Shown: positions 37,998-47,928 of the stretch, piece after piece
Layout of the letters: every line of letters starts with the position of its first letter
Numbering within the stretch: position 1 is the first letter of the stretch
DNA from: Eutrophocola salsuginis
GTDB taxonomy: Bacteria; Pseudomonadota; Gammaproteobacteria; Pseudomonadales; Pseudohongiellaceae
Direction: 5' to 3'
Assembly: GCA_038147195.1 (NCBI GenBank)
Contig: JAYQTB010000004.1
Span: 62,001 to 126,000 of the forward strand
Length of the DNA stretch: 64,000 bases
Notes under the pieces: generated by a model
The model's database searches: none
What the model saw: only the letters and a program-made list of their open reading frames with translations
What the model was told of the DNA's origin: nothing
Program-made: the position numbers and the translations under genes

Positions 37998-39368
37998 ATG
38001 CAGTCCGATAGAGAAACGGTAAAGACTGAAAACCGTGCCGACAATCCTGAGTCACCGCCCCCTAAAAATAGCGAGAAAGAGCAGGCGCAGGGGGATAGTC
38101 CGGAAGAGAGTGGAAATAAAGTAAGATTCAATGACTTCGATCTCCCGGAACCGTTTCTTAAGGCAGTGGATGACCTGGGATTTGAATTTTGTACGCCCAT
38201 CCAGGCCCTTAGCCTGCGCTACACTCTGGAAGGCCATGACGTAACTGGCAAGGCGCAGACCGGCACCGGGAAGACGGCCGCCTTTCTCGCCACGATCATC
38301 AACGACCTGCTGAAAAACCCCTACGATAGTGAGCGTTTCCTCGGAGAGCCTAGGGCCCTGGTAATCGCGCCGACCCGCGAGCTGGTCATGCAGATCGCCA
38401 AGGACGCCCAGGCCCTGTGCAAGTATACTGACCTGAAGATCGCCACGCTCGTGGGTGGTATTGATTACCAGAAACAGCAGACAGCACTCGAAAACGAAGT
38501 CGTCGATATCGTCGCGGCCACGCCGGGTCGCCTGCTGGACTTCGTGCGCCAGCGCAACATCGACCTGAGCATGGTCGAGCTCATGGTCATCGATGAGGCT
38601 GACCGAATGCTCGACATGGGCTTCATTCCCCAGGTGCGACAGATCATTTCCGCCACTCCGAAGAAAGAATATCGCCAGACTATGCTGTTCAGCGCGACGT
38701 TCACCAACGACATCCTCGAGCTTGCCGAACGCTGGGCGGTCGATCCGATTCGAATCGAGGTCGAGGCTCAGCGTCTGACCACCGACAACGTCGATCAGAA
38801 GGTATACCTGGTCACCACTGACCAGAAGTACAACCTGCTGTACAACCTGATTCAGAGCGACGAGGGTGAGCGGGTGATTGTGTTCACCAACCGGCGCGAC
38901 CAGGCCCGGCGCCTTGCCGACAACCTGCATCGTAACGAGGTGAGTGTTGGCCTGTTGTCGGGAGAAATTTCACAGCCCAAGCGCGTTAGAACTCTGGAAG
39001 AGTTCAAGAACGACACTATTCAGGTACTCGTCGCCACAGACGTGGCCGGCCGCGGCCTGCATATCGACGATATCACCCACGTGGTGAATTTCAACCTGCC
39101 GGAAGAAGCGGAGGACTATGTTCACCGCATCGGCCGGACTGGCCGCGCAGGCGCCCTGGGAACATCAATCAGCTTCGCCTGCGAGGATGAAGCTTTTCTG
39201 CTGCCGGAAATCGAGATGACCATTGGCATGAAACTGTCCTGTGAGCATCCACCCGAAGCATTGCTTGCGACCCCCCCGCCATTTTCAAGAGCCTCGAAAT
39301 TCAAGGCCGAGAGCAAGAGTCACGGCGGTAAAGGCGGTGGTGGCGGCCGCGGACGGCCCCGGCGCTGA
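37998..39368 (+). CDS. rhlB: DEAD-box RNA helicase RhlB-like
   Basis: 456 residues with all helicase motifs: Q motif and AQTGTGKTAAF, PTRELVMQIA, TPGRLLDF, VIDEADRMLDMGF, SATFTND, VFTNRRDQ, VATDVAGRGLHI and HRIGRTGRAG. An acidic N-terminal extension of about 40 residues and a Gly/Arg-rich tail (GGKGGGGGRGRPRR) resemble Pseudomonas RhlB. RhlB unwinds RNA for the degradosome; other RhlE/SrmB-type roles remain possible. Confidence 0.9.
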   Translation: MQSDRETVKTENRADNPESPPPKNSEKEQAQGDSPEESGNKVRFNDFDLPEPFLKAVDDLGFEFCTPIQALSLRYTLEGHDVTGKAQTGTGKTAAFLATIINDLLKNPYDSERFLGEPRALVIAPTRELVMQIAKDAQALCKYTDLKIATLVGGIDYQKQQTALENEVVDIVAATPGRLLDFVRQRNIDLSMVELMVIDEADRMLDMGFIPQVRQIISATPKKEYRQTMLFSATFTNDILELAERWAVDPIRIEVEAQRLTTDNVDQKVYLVTTDQKYNLLYNLIQSDEGERVIVFTNRRDQARRLADNLHRNEVSVGLLSGEISQPKRVRTLEEFKNDTIQVLVATDVAGRGLHIDDITHVVNFNLPEEAEDYVHRIGRTGRAGALGTSISFACEDEAFLLPEIEMTIGMKLSCEHPPEALLATPPPFSRASKFKAESKSHGGKGGGGGRGRPRR

Positions 39369-39683
39369 TTACTTCGCGCCGGCTTTCTTCAGGATGTAGG
39401 CGTATTCCTTGGAATTACGGTGTTGCGAGACGATCGAAAGGATGGTTTCGCCGTATTTGTTGGTCTCATTCAGGTTTCTGCCCGCCTCGACAAAAAAACC
39501 GATAAAACGACCGAAGGCATCCGGCACCATGCCGCGGTAGGCCTTCTGCAGAACGTGAAAATCCGTGGCCTCGTCGCCAGCCGTTTCCAGGTCCAGGTAG
39601 GTTCTCACCCGTTCATCGCTCCACCATTCGTTGGTGACGGATGGTTGAGCCCTGTCGGCGCCGGTTTTCTTTTCTGATTTCAT
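39369..39683 (-). CDS. PA4642-family conserved hypothetical protein
   Basis: 104 residues. WWSDERVRTYLDLETA, DFHVLQKAYRGMVPDAFGRF and FVEAGRDLN-like AGRNLNETNKYGETIL match the small conserved protein known in Pseudomonas as PA4642. An ankyrin-like final repeat is possible. The function is unknown. It abuts the rhlB stop in convergent orientation and lies upstream of gatB on the same strand. Confidence 0.8.
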   Translation of the reverse strand: MKSEKKTGADRAQPSVTNEWWSDERVRTYLDLETAGDEATDFHVLQKAYRGMVPDAFGRFIGFFVEAGRNLNETNKYGETILSIVSQHRNSKEYAYILKKAGAK

Positions 39684-39709
39684 GATGGGCTGTGGTTCCT
39701 TAAACGAGT

Positions 39710-41143
39710 TTATTTGCTTAGTTTTTCCTTGAGCATCTTGTTGACCTGGCCGGGGTTGGCTTTGCCCTGAGATGCCTTCATGACCTGGCCGACGAAGAAG
39801 CCGATCACCTGTTCCTTGCCTTCCTTGAATTGCTGCACCTGGGCTGGGTTGCCGGCGATGACGTCATCGACGAGCTTCTCGATGGCGCCGGTATCGGTGA
39901 CCTGCTTCAGACCACGGCTTGCGATGATGCTGTCGGCATCGCCTTCGCCTGCTACCATGGCCTCGAACACCGTCTTGGCGATCTTTGAGGAGATGGTGTC
40001 ATCCTTGATGCGGGCGATAAGGCCGGCTAAGGCCGCGGCGCTGACGGGACTTTTCGTAATCGCCAGTTCTTTGGTATTCATTACCGCCTGCAGGTCGCCC
40101 ATCACCCAGTTGGCGCTGAGCTTGGGATCTCCGCTGGCGGCGGCGACGTCTTCGAAATAATTGGCAGTGGCCAGATCACTCGACAGCACTACAGCGTCGT
40201 ATTCGCTCAGGCCATACTGTTCCTGGAAGCGGGCTTTCTTCACATCCGGCAGTTCTGGCAGGGTCAGGCGCACCGTTTCGATAAAGGCATCGTCGATAAC
40301 TACCGGCAGGAGATCGGGTTCCGGGAAGTAGCGGTAATCATTGGCCACTTCCTTGCTGCGCATGGAGCGAGTCTCGTTCCTGTCCGAATCATACAACCGG
40401 GTTTCCTGGGTGATCCTGCCGCCGTCCTCAATGATATCAATCTGGCGCTCCACTTCGATATTGATGGCCTTTTCTACGAAACGAAACGAGTTGATGTTCT
40501 TCAACTCGGTGCGCGTGCCATATTCGGTTGTGCCTTTCGGGCGAATCGATACGTTGGCGTCGCAGCGCATGGAACCCTGCGACATGTCGCCGTCGGAAAT
40601 GCCGAGGTAGATAATTATGGAGTGAAGTTTTTTCAGGTACGCGACGGCTTCTTTAGCACTGCGCAGGTCTGGTTCTGAAACGATCTCTAGCAATGGGGTG
40701 CCGGCCCGGTTCAGGTCGATGCCGGACTTGCCGTGGAAATCCTCGTGTAACGATTTGCCGGCATCTTCCTCCATGTGCGCGCGGGTGACACCGATGGTCT
40801 TCTGTGTGCCGTCTTCCAGGTCAATGACCAATTTGCCCTTGCCCACAATAGGGTGATCGAGCTGCGAGGTCTGGTAGCCCTTGGGCAGGTCGGGATAGAA
40901 ATAGTTTTTGCGGTCAAAGATGGATATTCGGCCGATCTCGGCATCGATTGCCAGGCCGAACTTCACCGCCATCTTCAGCGCTTCCTTGTTAAGAACGGGC
41001 AGAGTGCCGGGCATTGCCAGGTCGTAAATGCTGGCCTGGGTGTTGGGAGAGGCACCGAACGCGGTGCTGGTGCCGGAAAAAAGCTTGGAGGCTGTGGACA
41101 ACTGCACGTGTACTTCAAGGCCAATGACTGTTTCCCATTCCAT
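39710..41143 (-). CDS. gatB: Asp/Glu-tRNA amidotransferase subunit B
   Basis: 477 residues. GatB binds the mischarged tRNA and activates its acyl group in the GatCAB complex. VIGLEVHVQLST near the start, DRKNYFYPDLPKGYQ, RAGTPLLEIVSEPD and SMRCDANVS are family signatures, and the C-terminal helical and YqeY-like tail (GQVMKASQGKANPGQVN) is complete. It follows gatA by 17 bases. Confidence 0.98.
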   Translation of the reverse strand: MEWETVIGLEVHVQLSTASKLFSGTSTAFGASPNTQASIYDLAMPGTLPVLNKEALKMAVKFGLAIDAEIGRISIFDRKNYFYPDLPKGYQTSQLDHPIVGKGKLVIDLEDGTQKTIGVTRAHMEEDAGKSLHEDFHGKSGIDLNRAGTPLLEIVSEPDLRSAKEAVAYLKKLHSIIIYLGISDGDMSQGSMRCDANVSIRPKGTTEYGTRTELKNINSFRFVEKAINIEVERQIDIIEDGGRITQETRLYDSDRNETRSMRSKEVANDYRYFPEPDLLPVVIDDAFIETVRLTLPELPDVKKARFQEQYGLSEYDAVVLSSDLATANYFEDVAAASGDPKLSANWVMGDLQAVMNTKELAITKSPVSAAALAGLIARIKDDTISSKIAKTVFEAMVAGEGDADSIIASRGLKQVTDTGAIEKLVDDVIAGNPAQVQQFKEGKEQVIGFFVGQVMKASQGKANPGQVNKMLKEKLSK

Positions 41144-41160
41144 ATCGTGATCCTGCTGGA

Positions 41161-42609
41161 TTATTTGCCCGGCGCCAGCGTGTGCCAGTCGGTGGTCTGC
41201 TGGAACTTGTGCGCGACGTTGAGCAACTGCGCCTCCGCAAAATCGCGGCCGACGATCTGCAGCCCCACGGGCAAGTTGTTCACCATGCCGGCCGGAATTG
41301 AAATGCCGGGCAATCCCGCCAGGTTGACCGCGATCGTGTAGATATCTTCGAGGTACATCTTCACAGGATCATCGTTTTTCGAACCGATAGGAAAGGACGT
41401 GTGTGGCGAGGTAGGGCCCATGATTACATCTACCTCGTCGAATGCTCGCTGGAAATCGTTCTTGATCAGTCGGCGGATCTTCTGCGCCTTAATGTAGTAG
41501 GCGTCGTAGTAACCGGCGGACAGTGCATAGGTGCCGACCATGATTCTTCGTTTCACTTCCGCGCCGAAACCCTCGCTTCGAGAGCGCTTGTACATGTCTT
41601 CAAGATCTGCCGGGTTGGCACAGCGGTAACCGTAGCGCACGCCATCGTAGCGGGATAAGTTCGCAGAAGCCTCAGCCGGTGCGATGACATAGTAGGCGGA
41701 GACCGAGAGGTGGCTGTTGTCTAGGCTCACTTCCTTGACGGTGGCGCCCATTTTTTCATACTCGGCGATTGCATCTCGAATGGCCTGTTCAACGGCTGGT
41801 TCAAGGCCCTCGGAAAAATGCTGCACAGGTATGCCGATCCTCAGTCCATCAAGTGGCTTGTCTAGGGACGCGGTGTAATCCTCGACCGGAACATCACTGC
41901 TGGTGGAGTCACGCATATCAAGTCCGGCCATCACGTTGAGCATGAGTGCCGCATCTTCGGCAGACTGTGTCATGGTTCCGGCTTGGTCAAGGCTCGAGGC
42001 GAAAGCCACCATGCCCCAGCGGGACACGCGGCCGTAAGTCGGCTTCAGGCCGGTTATATTAGTGAAGGATGCCGGCTGGCGGATGGAGCCGCCGGTATCG
42101 GTTGCTGTGGCACCGGCGGCCAGTCGTGCTGCTACGGCAGCAGCAGAGCCACCTGATGAACCGCCGGGTACGCGCGCACGGTCCCATGGATTTTTGACAG
42201 GGCCGTAAAAACTGGTTTCATTGGAAGAGCCCATGGCAAATTCGTCCATGTTGGTCTTGCCAAGCGTCACGGCGCCCGCAGCATTGAAACGTTCGACAAC
42301 GGTGGCATCGTAAGGCGCGATGAAGTTATCGAGCATCCTCGACCCGCAAGACGTGCGAATACCCTTCGTACAAAACAGGTCCTTGTGGGCGATGGGGATG
42401 CCAGTGAAAGCGACAGCGTCACCCTTGCTGCGTCTAGCGTCCGCCACTCTAGCCTGTGACAGGGCAAGCTCTTCGCACACAGTGATATACGCATTGAGAT
42501 CGCTGTTTTCGGCGGCAATGCGCTTGAGGTAGTCCTGCGTCAGCTCGGTGCTTGAGACCTTGCCGTCGGCAAGTGCGCGGGAAATCTGTGCAAGGCCTAA
42601 ATCAATCAT
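41161..42609 (-). CDS. gatA: Asp/Glu-tRNA amidotransferase subunit A
   Basis: 482 residues, an amidase-signature enzyme that supplies ammonia for Gln-tRNA or Asn-tRNA formation. The catalytic Lys (GIPIAHKDLF), cis-Ser (DTGGSIRQPA) and nucleophile Ser (PGGSSGGSAAAVAA region) are all present. It follows gatC on the minus strand and precedes gatB. Confidence 0.98.
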   Translation of the reverse strand: MIDLGLAQISRALADGKVSSTELTQDYLKRIAAENSDLNAYITVCEELALSQARVADARRSKGDAVAFTGIPIAHKDLFCTKGIRTSCGSRMLDNFIAPYDATVVERFNAAGAVTLGKTNMDEFAMGSSNETSFYGPVKNPWDRARVPGGSSGGSAAAVAARLAAGATATDTGGSIRQPASFTNITGLKPTYGRVSRWGMVAFASSLDQAGTMTQSAEDAALMLNVMAGLDMRDSTSSDVPVEDYTASLDKPLDGLRIGIPVQHFSEGLEPAVEQAIRDAIAEYEKMGATVKEVSLDNSHLSVSAYYVIAPAEASANLSRYDGVRYGYRCANPADLEDMYKRSRSEGFGAEVKRRIMVGTYALSAGYYDAYYIKAQKIRRLIKNDFQRAFDEVDVIMGPTSPHTSFPIGSKNDDPVKMYLEDIYTIAVNLAGLPGISIPAGMVNNLPVGLQIVGRDFAEAQLLNVAHKFQQTTDWHTLAPGK

Positions 42610-42693
42610 TGTTGGCGGTACCGTCGCATACGGTCAAAATGCGAATATTCATGAACTGTAGGTATAAAAAGCTAATAGGGTGAGATGCTGGAG

Positions 42694-42981
42694 TTACTCG
42701 ATCACCTTAGGGACTAGGAACAGGCCGTCCTCGGTTTCCGGAGCGATACTCTGCAGTTCGTTCCGGCGGTCGCTCTCAGTGACCACGTCCTCGCGCAGGC
42801 GCTGCACCGAGTCGAAGGCATGGGCCAGCGGCTCGACTTTGGCGGTGTCCACCGACTGCATCTGGTCAATGAGGTTGAGGATATTGGACATGCTTTTGGC
42901 CGCTTCCTGCTTTTCGGAATCGTTCAGGTGCAGGCGGGCCAGGTGGGCTATGTTTTGCACGTGGGCAAGCTCGATAGGCAT
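42694..42981 (-). CDS. gatC: Asp/Glu-tRNA amidotransferase subunit C
   Basis: 95 residues. The small GatC subunit wraps around GatA and GatB. VQNIAHLARLHLNDSE at the N-terminus and VEPLAHAFDSVQRLREDVV in the middle are family features. It starts the gatCAB operon, divergent from mreB. Confidence 0.97.
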   Translation of the reverse strand: MPIELAHVQNIAHLARLHLNDSEKQEAAKSMSNILNLIDQMQSVDTAKVEPLAHAFDSVQRLREDVVTESDRRNELQSIAPETEDGLFLVPKVIE

Positions 42982-43083
42982 CTATCACTCCATATCCAAT
43001 AGGTACAAATTCGGGCTAAAATAGTGGCTTAAATCTGATAATCCAGATTTAATTCTTGCTCTAAGTTGTTGTGATTGCTAGAG

Positions 43084-43112
43084 TTGCCCGAGCTGAGGCA
43101 TGTAATTATACT
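43084..43112 (+). promoter_or_regulatory. Sigma-70 promoter for mreBCD
   Basis: TTGCCC (43084-43089) and TATACT (43107-43112) are separated by exactly 17 bases, a good vegetative promoter. It lies about 120 bases before the mreB ATG, inside the gatC-mreB divergent region. Confidence 0.6.
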
Positions 43113-43231
43113 GGATTAACACTCCCAATAACTACACCGATAACGGCGCTCAATAACAACGTCAATAATTAAGATAGCAATGACCCTGTGGGCCAACCCC
43201 GAACTCTAATTTTTAAGGCTACCCGAATCCC

Positions 43232-44266
43232 ATGTTGAAGAAGTTACGTGGCATGTTTTCCAACGATCTGTCGATCGACCTTGGAACTGCCAACACCCTT
43301 ATATACGTCCGTGACCAGGGCATAGTCCTGAACGAACCCTCAGTTGTTTCCATCCGCATTCACAACGGCCAGAAGACCGTTACCGCCGTCGGCGCTGACG
43401 CCAAGCGCATGCTGGGCCGTACACCCGGCAACATCACTGCGATCCGTCCCCTTAAGGACGGTGTCATCGCTGATTTCCAAGTGACAGAAAAAATGCTGCA
43501 GCACTTCATCCACAAGGTGCATGAGAATTCCTTTATACGTCCAAGCCCCAGGGTCCTAGTTTGCGTACCGTGCAAATCCACGCAGGTGGAACGCCGTGCC
43601 ATTCGCGAATCGGTCATCAGTGCCGGTGCGCGCGAAGTGCGTCTTATCGAGGAACCCATGGCAGCCGCCATCGGTGCCGGTCTGCCAGTAGAGCAGGCGA
43701 GCGGCTCCATGGTTGTCGATATCGGTGGCGGTACCACCGAGATTGCCATCATCTCCCTGAACGGAGTCGTATATTCCGAATCTGTGCGTATTGGAGGTGA
43801 CCGTTTCGACGAGGCCATTACCACCTATGTGCGCCGCAACTACGGTAGCCTGATCGGTGACGCCACCGCTGAACGCATCAAAAAGGAAATCGGTTGTGCC
43901 TTCCACAGCCCGGAAATCCGCGAGATCGATGTGCGAGGTCGCAACTTGGCGGAAGGCGTCCCACGCAGCTTCACTCTCAACAGCGACGAAATTCTCGAAG
44001 CCCTGCAGGAGCCGCTGTCATCCATTGTTCAGGCAGTGAGGAGCGCCCTCGAACAGTCACCGCCAGAGCTTGCCTCGGACATCGCCGAGAGCGGCCTCGT
44101 ACTGACCGGCGGCGGAGCCTTGCTGCGCGACTTGGACAAGCTACTCAGTGAGGAGACCGGCTTGCCGGTTATCGTTGCCGATGATCCCTTGACTTGTGTC
44201 GCACGCGGTGGCGGCAAGGCGATGGAGTTGATGGATGCGCACGATCTCGATCTGCTCAGTGACTAA
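43232..44266 (+). CDS. mreB: Rod-shape protein MreB
   Basis: 344 residues. An actin-like filament protein that organises cell-wall elongation. Motifs are SIDLGTANTLIY (phosphate 1), VVDIGGGTTEIAI (phosphate 2) and LTGGGALLRDLD (adenosine). The N-terminal amphipathic MLKKLRGMF probably anchors the protein to the membrane. It begins mreBCD, opposite gatCAB, as in Pseudomonas. Confidence 0.98.
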   Translation: MLKKLRGMFSNDLSIDLGTANTLIYVRDQGIVLNEPSVVSIRIHNGQKTVTAVGADAKRMLGRTPGNITAIRPLKDGVIADFQVTEKMLQHFIHKVHENSFIRPSPRVLVCVPCKSTQVERRAIRESVISAGAREVRLIEEPMAAAIGAGLPVEQASGSMVVDIGGGTTEIAIISLNGVVYSESVRIGGDRFDEAITTYVRRNYGSLIGDATAERIKKEIGCAFHSPEIREIDVRGRNLAEGVPRSFTLNSDEILEALQEPLSSIVQAVRSALEQSPPELASDIAESGLVLTGGGALLRDLDKLLSEETGLPVIVADDPLTCVARGGGKAMELMDAHDLDLLSD

Positions 44267-44350
44267 AATTTGAAGGACAGCGAACCGGAAAAGTTTAGTA
44301 ATCCTTTTTCCCAGTCAAGTCGCTATTCCACCCGGCACAGGTAGAAAGCA

Positions 44351-45181
44351 ATTAAGTCCTTATTCATTCAAAGCACTTCACAAGGCTACCGTTTGCTAGG
44401 TCTTGCGTTGTTGTCCATGATAATGATGCTGGCGGACAGTCGCTTCAACTACCTGGACCAGGTTCGTTTCTACGCCTCTTACCTCATCACGCCGCTGCAC
44501 TGGCTGGCTGATACGCCGCGGTCTATTTCCGATTCAGTGAATAACAACCTGCAAAGCCGCAGTTACCTTATAGGGGAAAACCAGCGTTTGAAGGAGCAAC
44601 TGCTGACACAGCAGTATCGCCTGCAAAAACTGGAGCATCTGGAAGCGGAAAATGACAGGCTGAATGAGCTGCTCAATGCGTCCAGTATCGTCGATGAGCG
44701 CGGCGTTCTTGCACAGGTCACCGGCGAGTCACCCGATCCCTTCATCAAGCGGGTGCTGATCAATGCCGGTTCCACGGAAGGCGTTTACATCGGCCAGCCC
44801 GTGCTCGATGCCTTTGGCTTGCTCGGACAGGTGGTCGAGGTGGAACCCTTCTCCAGCTGGGTCCTGCTGATCACCGATCCGCAGCATTCGACGCCGGTGC
44901 AGGTCAATCGGAACGGCAACCGTGCCATCGCATCGGGTACCCAGGACAGCCTGCACCGATTGGCCCTGAACAATATTTCGGACACTTTCGATATCGTCAC
45001 CGGCGATGTCTTGGTCACCTCCGGTTTCGGAGGACGTTTCCCGGCCGGTTACCCCGTTGGGGTTGTCTCCAGTGTAGTGCATGACCCGGGTGAACCGTTT
45101 GCCACGGTCATCGTAGAGCCCACAGCGCAGCTCGACCGCAGCCGGAACGTGTTGCTGATGTTCAGGGAGGATGCCAATTAA
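44351..45181 (+). CDS. mreC: Rod-shape protein MreC, start codon unusual
   Basis: MreC links MreB to the elongation machinery. Membrane helix RLLGLALLSMIMMLADSRF, the coiled coil near 44560-44690, and the periplasmic beta domain (PVLDAFGLLGQVVEVEP, VTSGFGGRFPAGYPVGVV) are complete to 45181. No ATG begins the conserved N-terminus. The family-like sequence IKSLFIQSTSQGYRLLG opens with ATT at 44351, where relatives have Met-Ile-Lys; a TTG at 44393 with AAGG at 44382 is the alternative and gives 262 residues. The start coordinate given is the ATT candidate. Confidence 0.88.
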   Translation: MKSLFIQSTSQGYRLLGLALLSMIMMLADSRFNYLDQVRFYASYLITPLHWLADTPRSISDSVNNNLQSRSYLIGENQRLKEQLLTQQYRLQKLEHLEAENDRLNELLNASSIVDERGVLAQVTGESPDPFIKRVLINAGSTEGVYIGQPVLDAFGLLGQVVEVEPFSSWVLLITDPQHSTPVQVNRNGNRAIASGTQDSLHRLALNNISDTFDIVTGDVLVTSGFGGRFPAGYPVGVVSSVVHDPGEPFATVIVEPTAQLDRSRNVLLMFREDAN

Positions 45182-45678
45182 TGGCCGTCAAGATCAGCAA
45201 ACACCACGGCGGCTGGATCATCTTTGGCACCTTTGCTGTGGCAGCCTTGTTCACCGTCTTCCCATTACCACAATGGCTGGAATCCTACCGCCCCGAGTGG
45301 GTCGCATTGGTGGTGATCTACTGGGTCATGGCCCTGCCTGACCGGGTTGGCCTCTTCATCGCCTGGATCGCGGGCTTCTTCCTCGATGTCCTGGAAGGCT
45401 CGCTCCTGGGTCTCAATGCCCTGGCCCTGGCATTGGTAGCCTACCTGGCACTGAGCCTGTACCGGCGTATGCGAATGTTCACCGCCATCCAGCAGAGCAG
45501 CACAATCCTGATCCTGGTGGGCATGCACCAGTTGCTGTCCTTCTGGGTACTGACCGCCAACAACCAGAATACGGCCCCCAACCTGATCTTCATGATTTCA
45601 GCCCTGACCAGTGCCGTGGTCTGGCCCTTCATTTTCCTTGGTCTGCGCTACCTGCGACGGAGGTTCCGCGTCGCTTGA
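45181..45678 (+). CDS. mreD: Rod-shape protein MreD
   Basis: 165 residues with about five membrane helices. PEWVALVVIYWVMALPDRVG, FFLDVLEGSLLGLNALA and ALSLYRRMRMFTAIQQS are typical of MreD. Its start overlaps the mreC stop by one base (TAATG). It completes the mreBCD operon. Confidence 0.96.
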   Translation: MAVKISKHHGGWIIFGTFAVAALFTVFPLPQWLESYRPEWVALVVIYWVMALPDRVGLFIAWIAGFFLDVLEGSLLGLNALALALVAYLALSLYRRMRMFTAIQQSSTILILVGMHQLLSFWVLTANNQNTAPNLIFMISALTSAVVWPFIFLGLRYLRRRFRVA

Positions 45679-45776
45679 TATTCCTGAGTTTATGGAAAAA
45701 AGTCCCGGTCACTTTATATAATCACTCTTTTACTATGAACACACCGGCGTAGACGTCGGATACTGGGGTAAAATCT

Positions 45777-47900
45777 ATGTATAGAATTCGCGTAACGCTT
45801 GCCGGGCTGGCATTGCTGCTGGCAGCCTGTAGCCAAGAAGAATCTAAAGAAACACCAGTCGCCACGACACAGGCGGCCGCACCGGCCGCGGCCCAAACTG
45901 CCGCACAGCAGGGCAGTCCGCTGAACAGCGACCCGATGGCACTGCCCCAGAGGCAGGCCTGGCCAACAAACGGTGGTTCCTTTAGCAACCAGCGTTTTGC
46001 TCCCCTCAACCAGATCAATCGGGACAACGTGGTCAACCTCAAGGCGGTTTGGCGTGCCCATCTGAACGGCTCCGGCATGGATACCAAGCATTCAGCGGAA
46101 GGGACGCCTATTTACCAGGATGGCGTTTTGTACATGAGCACCGGGGATTCCGATGTCTTTGCCGTCGATTTCGACAGCGGCGAGATCAAGTGGGATTACG
46201 TATCGGTTTTCCCGGAAGGAATGGGTCAGCAAGTGTGTTGCGGCTGGGATAACCGCGGTGTCGCCATCGGCGACGGCAAGGTTTTCGTCGGCCAGCTCGA
46301 TGCGAAACTCGTGGCACTGGACCAGGAAACCGGGGAGGTCGCCTGGGAGGCGAAGGGCGGGATGCGCTGGGAAGACGGTTACAGTATCACGAGCGCTCCT
46401 CTTTATTATGATGGCCTTGTGATCACCGGCTACTCGGGTGCCGAAAAGGGGGTCCGCGGTCTGGTGCAGGCCTTCGATGCAGCCACCGGCGAGGAGGTCT
46501 GGACCTTTTGGACCATTCCGGGCCCCGGTGAGTTCGGCCATGACACTTGGCCGCAGGACAACGACGTCTGGCGCTACGGTGGCGGTACTGTCTGGCAGAC
46601 CCCGGCACTGGATCCCGAACTGGGCCTTATCTATTTCTCAACCGGCAACCCCGGTCCCGACATGAACGGCAAGATTCGCCCGGGCGACAACCTGTTCTCC
46701 ACCTCCATGGTGGCGGTGGATGTTCATACAGGTGAATACCGCTGGCACTTCCAGCAGGTTCACCATGACCTGTGGGATTACGATGCGCCCAACCCCGTCA
46801 TCATTTTCGACATGGAACTGAACGGTGAAATCCGCAAGGCCGTTGCTGAAGCCAGCAAGACCGGCTGGGTTTACATTCTTGACCGCGTCACTGGGGAGCC
46901 GCTGATCGGCATCGAGGAAAAAGAAGTGCCGCAACTGGCGGAGCAGTATACCGCGCCGACCCAACCCCACCCGGTTGGTGATTCCTTCATCCCCCAGTTC
47001 ATCGACGTGGCGCCGGAAGGTACCGAGCTGGTGAATCAGGGCCGCATCTTCACGCCGTTCCTGTATGAACCTGTGCTGGTACAGCCGGGCCTGGCCGGCG
47101 GCGCCAACTGGGCGCCGAGCGCTTACGACCCTAATCGCCAGACCATGTACGTCTGTGCGTCTGAATCCTCGGTTGCCCTGTTCATGGAAGAGACCGATGT
47201 TCTGGAAGAACACGGCACCGAAACCTGGACCGGCGGCAACTTCGGTGGCTCCAGCCGCCGGACGACCGGTATCGTGGCCGCAATCGATATGACCACCAAC
47301 GAGCTGGTGTGGCAATACCGCTGGAACGATGCCTGCTATTCAGGCTTTCTGTCCACCGCCGGCGACCTGTTGTTCGTCGGTCGCAGTGACGGCCGACTGA
47401 CCGCACTAGACACCGATACGGGCATGCAGCTTTGGGAATTCCAGACCGGCGCCGGCATGAATGCGCCTGCCATCAGCTTCGAGCGGAACGGCACCCAATA
47501 CATTGCGGCCTATTCTGGCGGCAATCTCTTCCAGGGTTCCCCCCGAGGTGACAGCCTGTGGTTGTTCTCCCTGGAAGGGCAGATGGAAGAAACCACACCC
47601 GGAGATACCTTGCCGCTGACAAATACCGCCGGTGACGGCCAGCAGGTAGTGTTTGCCGATGGTGATCCGGATTACGCAGCGGGAGAGATCCTGTTCCAGC
47701 AGACTTGCCTGCCTTGTCATGGTGAGGATGGTATGGGCGGTCACAATAATGCCATGCCGCTGAACAACATTACTGATATCCGCGACGTAATCACTATAGT
47801 ATCCACCGGCCGCAACAACATGCCGAATTTTACCGGTGCCCTGTCGCCCGAGCAGATCCGGGATGTCGGGGGCTTCGTGGTAGACCGGCTATTCGAATAG
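45777..47900 (+). CDS. PQQ-dependent dehydrogenase with C-terminal cytochrome c domain, lipoprotein
   Basis: 707 residues. A lipoprotein signal (LLLAACSQE) and an Ala/Thr-rich linker precede an eight-bladed quinoprotein domain. The vicinal disulfide QQVCCGWDNRG that contacts PQQ, the catalytic-region HHDLWDYDAPNP, and propeller repeats (AAIDMTTNELVWQYRW, TALDTDTGMQLWEFQ) are visible. The C-terminal haem domain has CLPCHGEDG and the Met ligand in NNMPNF. It resembles quinohaemoprotein alcohol dehydrogenases. It probably oxidises an alcohol or aldehyde in the periplasm; the substrate is unknown. Confidence 0.93.
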   Translation: MYRIRVTLAGLALLLAACSQEESKETPVATTQAAAPAAAQTAAQQGSPLNSDPMALPQRQAWPTNGGSFSNQRFAPLNQINRDNVVNLKAVWRAHLNGSGMDTKHSAEGTPIYQDGVLYMSTGDSDVFAVDFDSGEIKWDYVSVFPEGMGQQVCCGWDNRGVAIGDGKVFVGQLDAKLVALDQETGEVAWEAKGGMRWEDGYSITSAPLYYDGLVITGYSGAEKGVRGLVQAFDAATGEEVWTFWTIPGPGEFGHDTWPQDNDVWRYGGGTVWQTPALDPELGLIYFSTGNPGPDMNGKIRPGDNLFSTSMVAVDVHTGEYRWHFQQVHHDLWDYDAPNPVIIFDMELNGEIRKAVAEASKTGWVYILDRVTGEPLIGIEEKEVPQLAEQYTAPTQPHPVGDSFIPQFIDVAPEGTELVNQGRIFTPFLYEPVLVQPGLAGGANWAPSAYDPNRQTMYVCASESSVALFMEETDVLEEHGTETWTGGNFGGSSRRTTGIVAAIDMTTNELVWQYRWNDACYSGFLSTAGDLLFVGRSDGRLTALDTDTGMQLWEFQTGAGMNAPAISFERNGTQYIAAYSGGNLFQGSPRGDSLWLFSLEGQMEETTPGDTLPLTNTAGDGQQVVFADGDPDYAAGEILFQQTCLPCHGEDGMGGHNNAMPLNNITDIRDVITIVSTGRNNMPNFTGALSPEQIRDVGGFVVDRLFE

Positions 47901-47928
47901 CGGCCCTTGATAGTTATTCGGGAGCGTC

